Source: Thamnaconus septentrionalis
Lineage: Eukaryota; Chordata; Actinopteri; Tetraodontiformes; Monacanthidae
Direction of reading: 5' to 3'
Length of the DNA stretch: 64,000 nt
Assembly: GCA_009823395.1 (NCBI GenBank)
Contig: CM020507.1
Span: 12,886,001-12,950,000 of the forward strand
A program made the translations under genes and the position numbers. Shown here piece after piece: positions 60,601 to 64,000 of the stretch (the first letter of the stretch is position 1; the number at the start of each line of letters is the position of its first letter). The notes below the pieces were generated by a model that searched no databases, was not told the DNA's origin, and worked only from the letters and a program-made list of their open reading frames with translations.

Positions 60601-61084
60601 AAAGCTGATGAAACACGTCTGGCGGTGATTGCGTGAGTGCGGTGCACCACCTTTGGCTGTCATTGTTCTCACTGTGTATGAGCTCGGACCTGAGCATGTA
60701 GGTGACGCTGCCTACCGTGCAGGCAAAACTGTTCTGGGCTCATTAGAGGTGTAACAGGTGCAGAGCCGGCGGCTCCGAGGAAGGAAGACACTTCTGTGTG
60801 TGCACGTTACCATCCAGGCACTGTGGGAGTTTTTCTTCACTCATGGTCTGTTCATGTTTAGGAATTGCAGATGTGACTTTGAAAGTGGCTCACTTGTTTG
60901 GTGCAAAATGGGTTGGTGTGAAAATTCAAATTAAAAAAACAAAAAAAAAACAACATAAAATATTTATATTCTTTGTTTCTTCTACATCAAGCACAACAAA
61001 AGACACTGTGACCCAAGAAGCAAAGCACATAATAGACCCATTCTCTGTATGTAAAGATTGTCAGAACTTCTAGTCCAAAAATGA
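54649..61084 (+). other. Intron 2, no gene recognised
   Basis: Noncoding. It contains polypurine patches at 55590-55755, 56155-56250, 56390-56520 and 57520-57840. The complement gives proline/serine-rich chance frames such as the 151-codon minus frame at 55466-55921. No repeat family is confidently named. Confidence 0.5.
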
Positions 61085-61345
61085 GACCAACGCAAAAGTA
61101 CCAAAAACCTGCATTTTGTCATTTGACCAACAGGGGCCACCAAAAAACGGTTGCGAAGAGCTCGGTTGTGGATTCCGTATACAATGACAAAATTCATGAA
61201 CTGGTTTTGTTGGTGTAAATTGCGAGTAAAATTTCTTAAATAGGACCTAATTATAATTTTGTTGTGTGGTTAAATTTCAAGTAAAATCTCCATCGAGTTG
61301 CCGGCGTGGCTACAGTTTACTAGCTAGCTGCAGTCGCTTTTCTAG
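61085..61345 (+). mobile_element. Possible degenerate teleost repeat (GGCGTGGCTAC type)
   Basis: CCAACAGGGGCCACC, then AAATAGGACCTAATTATAAT and TTGCCGGCGTGGCTACAGTT with TAGCTAGCTGCAG, resembles the order of phrases in a fish repeat containing GGGGGCCACC ... GGGCGTGGCTAC ... GGTAGCTAG. The match is loose. Confidence 0.3.
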
Positions 61346-61843
61346 CGCGTGGGCAGGATGTTTGGGCACACGCGCACTCGCGCTCCAATCATCGCTCACC
61401 TCCGGTGTTATCCAGTATCCAGTATCTCCCATACAGTCAGGTGGGTGTTATGTTGCGACGTTGAGATGGAGTGTCCAGACGTGACGAGCAGCAGGCGTTA
61501 TTTAAACTCCCGGGATGGAAACAGCCGAGGCCAGCCAAGAAGCTCTGGCGGCCGACAAAGGTCGGCCACGAAGCGGGGAAAGACGGGAGCGCCTGTGACA
61601 CGTCAAGGACGGGAGCAGACACTCGTGAGCTGCACACCCCCCTCCTCCATTTGTCCCCCCTCCCCTCTCTTTCTTCCCTCCCCCCCCGCCTCCCTCCCCC
61701 GCCTCCTTTATCCACGCTGTCTCTCGCTCAATTCCGCGGCTCCGCTCTGAGAGGTGGCGCGTACAGCATAGCAATGAATTGACGGCGCTTCTCCAAAGCC
61801 CAGAGAAAGGCCCCCATTAAACTGCATTAAAACACAATAAGGC

Positions 61844-61846
<3 letters not shown>
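61346..61846 (+). other. CpG-richer then pyrimidine-rich intron segment
   Basis: CpG is frequent at 61350-61625 (CTAGCGCGTGGGC, ACACGCGCACTCGCGCTCC). Then 61630-61730 is almost wholly C and T. No exon or promoter is supported. The frames of 90-133 codons overlap on both strands. Confidence 0.4.
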
Positions 61847-61875
<29 letters not shown>

Positions 61876-61920
61876 CTCTCTCTCTCTCTCTCTCTGTCTG
61901 TCTGTGTGTGCGCGTACGTG
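61847..61920 (+). repeat. (GT)n(CT)n compound repeat
   Basis: About 14 GT units pass directly into about 10 CT units, then GTCTGTCTGTGTGTGCGCGTA. Confidence 0.9.
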
Positions 61921-62139
61921 CCTGCGTATGTGTGTGCACGTGCAAGAAAGCCAATGTTTCTCCTCCTCTCGCCCCCCCGTGTTTCATTCTCACTCTGTAT
62001 TTCTCACTCTCTCTCCACTCCACTCTGTCCACTCTCCTCTCCCGCCGTCCTGCCGCACTGCTCCTCCGCCTGCTGACATCAAGCCTTTATCCCTCCCCTC
62101 ACGTCTCGGGCGTCTTTTGGCATGGAATGTAATTAAATT
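61921..62139 (+). other. Pyrimidine-rich intron segment
   Basis: C/T-rich sequence with no gene. Confidence 0.5.
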
Positions 62140-62157
62140 AAAAAAAAAAAAAAAAAA
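62140..62157 (+). repeat. Poly-A tract (18)
   Basis: A pure A run after AATTAAATT. Confidence 0.85.
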
Positions 62158-62716
62158 GATAAAAACATGTTTATTTCATTTTCTTAAAGAGCCATTGTCT
62201 TTTGTGAGTAATTATCAATGACAGAAACAGTGGCTCCCTCTGTGTTCAGTCAGCTGTATTGCATCTCCACCTACAGCTGCCCAGAAAGTGATTTATTTAT
62301 TTATTTGTCCCCAACCCAGTTGGGAATGTATCATATCACTAGCAGATTAAGCAGCAACCTCTGAATATCAATTAGCAGAACATATTTATCACTGTTTTAA
62401 CGTCCAGCTAGCCAGCGATGGTAGCGTTAGCATTGCACGCTGTCTGTTCGCCACGTTCAGCGTTGTTTATATTGGTGGCGGGAGGGGGGGTTGATGTTCC
62501 GAGTGCAGGGGAGGATTAGCAGGCTGCCACATGTCGCACCTTTAAGGTTAACATTGATGGCTGCAATATTCTTTATCACCAGTAGGGGCAGTGACGACGC
62601 AAGCGTTCGTTTGTACAATGGCTTTTTTTTTCCCTCATGTCCGATTCATTTTCAGCGAATGTGTTTTGATTTTCTAAATCATGATGCACACAAATCCACA
62701 GCTTCCTCTGTAATCA

Positions 62717-62719
<3 letters not shown>
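62158..62719 (+). other. Intron 2, possible repeat relic
   Basis: No gene. GTCGCACCTTTAAGGTTAAC near 62533 and CACCAGTAGGGGCAGTGACG near 62578 look like the end of a fish DNA element of the TTAAAGGTGC type, but the match is too short to delimit. Confidence 0.35.

Positions 62720-62764
<45 letters not shown>
62720..62764 (+). repeat. (TG)n microsatellite
   Basis: About 22 TG units. The 162-codon frame across it is not a gene. Confidence 0.95.
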
Positions 62765-62765
<1 letters not shown>

Positions 62766-63056
62766 GCCGCTGGTGCGCTTAATCCTTTTGTTTGAATTAG
62801 TCCTGCCCGGATGTGTCTATGCCGGTACAAGTCTTTTATTTCTTCTTTTTTTTTGCACCCGGGTGTGTTTTATTTGGGTTTTTTTTTGCACCCTGATCGT
62901 GTTGTGTGGTTGCACGTGTGTGCCAGTGTATGTGTCTCCATACTGTCCTCTGTGTATTCCACTGCTCGGGGGGGATTAGGAGGCATGACTTCCAATTTCC
63001 AGACGCTGCCTTTCAACCCTTCGACTTCTGGAATAGAAGGGGCGGGAAAAAAAATT
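62765..63056 (+). other. Intron 2, nothing recognised
   Basis: T-rich noncoding sequence with T-runs near 62847 and 62880. Confidence 0.5.
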
Positions 63057-63087
63057 ATAAATAAATAAAATAAATAAATAAATAAAT
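63057..63087 (+). repeat. (AAAT)n tetranucleotide repeat
   Basis: About seven AAAT units with one AAAAT variant. Confidence 0.9.
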
Positions 63088-63739
63088 GAAAGACTTAGCG
63101 CGGCTCATCCCGGCACGCAGCACAACAAACCAAAGCAAACTGTAAAGCAGAATTCACATCACCACGGGAAAGAAACCAACGAGTACCCCAAGAGTCGCGG
63201 AAAAATGTATGAATATAGAGTGCTGATTTTTTCCGATCCTTTTCATCCTGGTCCCAGACTGATTTTTTTGTTTTTTGTTTCCTCCTCCTCCCCTCTTCCT
63301 CCCGTTCACTACTTTGCATGAACTACATAAACACACAAATCAAAGTCCACTTTATTTTTCCACCTTCAGCTGACCAGAAGTCGTGTCTTTCCTCTCTCCT
63401 GCCGAAATTTCTCCGTAGTAACCGGCGCGACAGTTGGCTGATCAGCGCCGCAAATTACGCCGCCGTCTGTTTCCTGCCTTCCCCGGCGCCGCGGGCCGAC
63501 CCTTCCAGAGCCGCAATTTTAACAAGTGGGTCGTTGACCTGTTGGAGGTCTGTTGTGCCCACAGTAGAAGGGATCTCTTTTTTTTCCCCTCCCTTTTCTT
63601 CCTCTTCTTCCTTTGTGGGGATCAATGAAGCTGTCAGACACAGACAATCAAGTCGTTTTTTTCTTTTTTTTTCAACCCAGCAGGAAGGGGGGAAAAAAAA
63701 ACGTCTGCAGAGTGACAACTCTTTGATCTCTCTGGGAGG
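63088..63739 (+). other. Intron 2, nothing recognised
   Basis: Pyrimidine-rich at 63570-63620. The 181-codon frame at 63318-63863 is serine-, lysine- and arginine-rich without a domain and crosses an A-run, so it is not called. Confidence 0.5.
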
Positions 63740-63756
63740 AAAAAAAAAAAAAAAAA
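63740..63756 (+). repeat. Poly-A tract (17)
   Basis: A pure A run. Confidence 0.85.
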
Positions 63757-64000
63757 GTGATGTGCCAGCTCGCCGAGGGTGGAGGTTGGAGGGGGGGAGC
63801 AGGAGGCGCTGCCAGAAAGAGAATAAGAACAGTAGAAGTGGGGCAAAGCAGCGGATGAATTGATAAAATCATACTCGAAAACCTCATTAGGATGCTTCTT
63901 TTTTTCTTTCATTTAGGTTCTGGGCCCCGCCCGTACAGAAACTTGTATCCTACTTCCAGGATTTGAACTCCTGTTTTGTTTTGTTTTTTGGGTGAAGGAA

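Noticed and set aside
62491..62979. 162-codon plus frame with a Cys-Val run
   Set aside because: The run is a translated (TG)n microsatellite and the flanks show no homology.
63318..63863. 181-codon plus frame as a gene
   Set aside because: Compositionally biased, crosses T- and A-runs, has no domain, and is matched by competing minus frames.
43621..64000. grid2 exon 3 downstream
   Set aside because: No CELMNQG-like translation after an acceptor was found.

Overview
The window is vertebrate, most likely teleost (percomorph-like), genomic DNA. The evidence for a fish is the density of long (CA)n, (TA)n and tetranucleotide microsatellites, together with decayed copies of interspersed repeats that I recognise from teleost genomes. 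These include three fragments of one Tc1-like transposon family with CACTCACCGGCCAC-type ends, a CAGTGGTGGAAGAAGTA-type element, a GGGTCGCGACCC-type element and a TTAAAGGTCCAGTGTG-type element. The species call is inference.

Only one real coding segment can be supported: a single 156-bp exon at 43465-43620 on the + strand. It encodes 52 residues of the amino-terminal domain of the ionotropic glutamate receptor delta family. It resembles GluD2 (grid2) clearly more than GluD1 and corresponds to exon 2. It has a pyrimidine-rich acceptor, an AAG|GTAGGA donor, and phase 1 at both ends. The window is therefore about 43.5 kb of intron 1, exon 2, and about 20.4 kb of intron 2 of grid2. Neither exon 1 nor exon 3 was found.

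Layout: 1-43464 is intron 1 (or intron plus unrecognised upstream sequence). It holds microsatellites, a Tc1-like 5' half on the minus strand (16385-16815), a teleost DNA element split by a 247-bp (TA)n tract (22918-23566), a Tc1-like C-terminal fragment on the plus strand (31715-31872), and a frameshifted LINE reverse transcriptase relic just upstream of the exon (42150-42400, minus). 43621-64000 is intron 2, with a Tc1-like terminal fragment (49141-49229), more microsatellites, and polypurine and CpG-richer patches.

The remaining open frames are simple-sequence translations, shadows of repeats, or chance frames. I see no nested gene, tRNA, rRNA, CRISPR array or operon. No undescribed biological system is evident. 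The points most worth checking are the transposon fossils, several homeodomain-motif-rich segments that look like conserved noncoding elements, repeated polypurine islands, and strong G-quadruplex or Z-DNA candidates. Statements about repeat families rest on memory of their consensus sequences and were not checked by a search.
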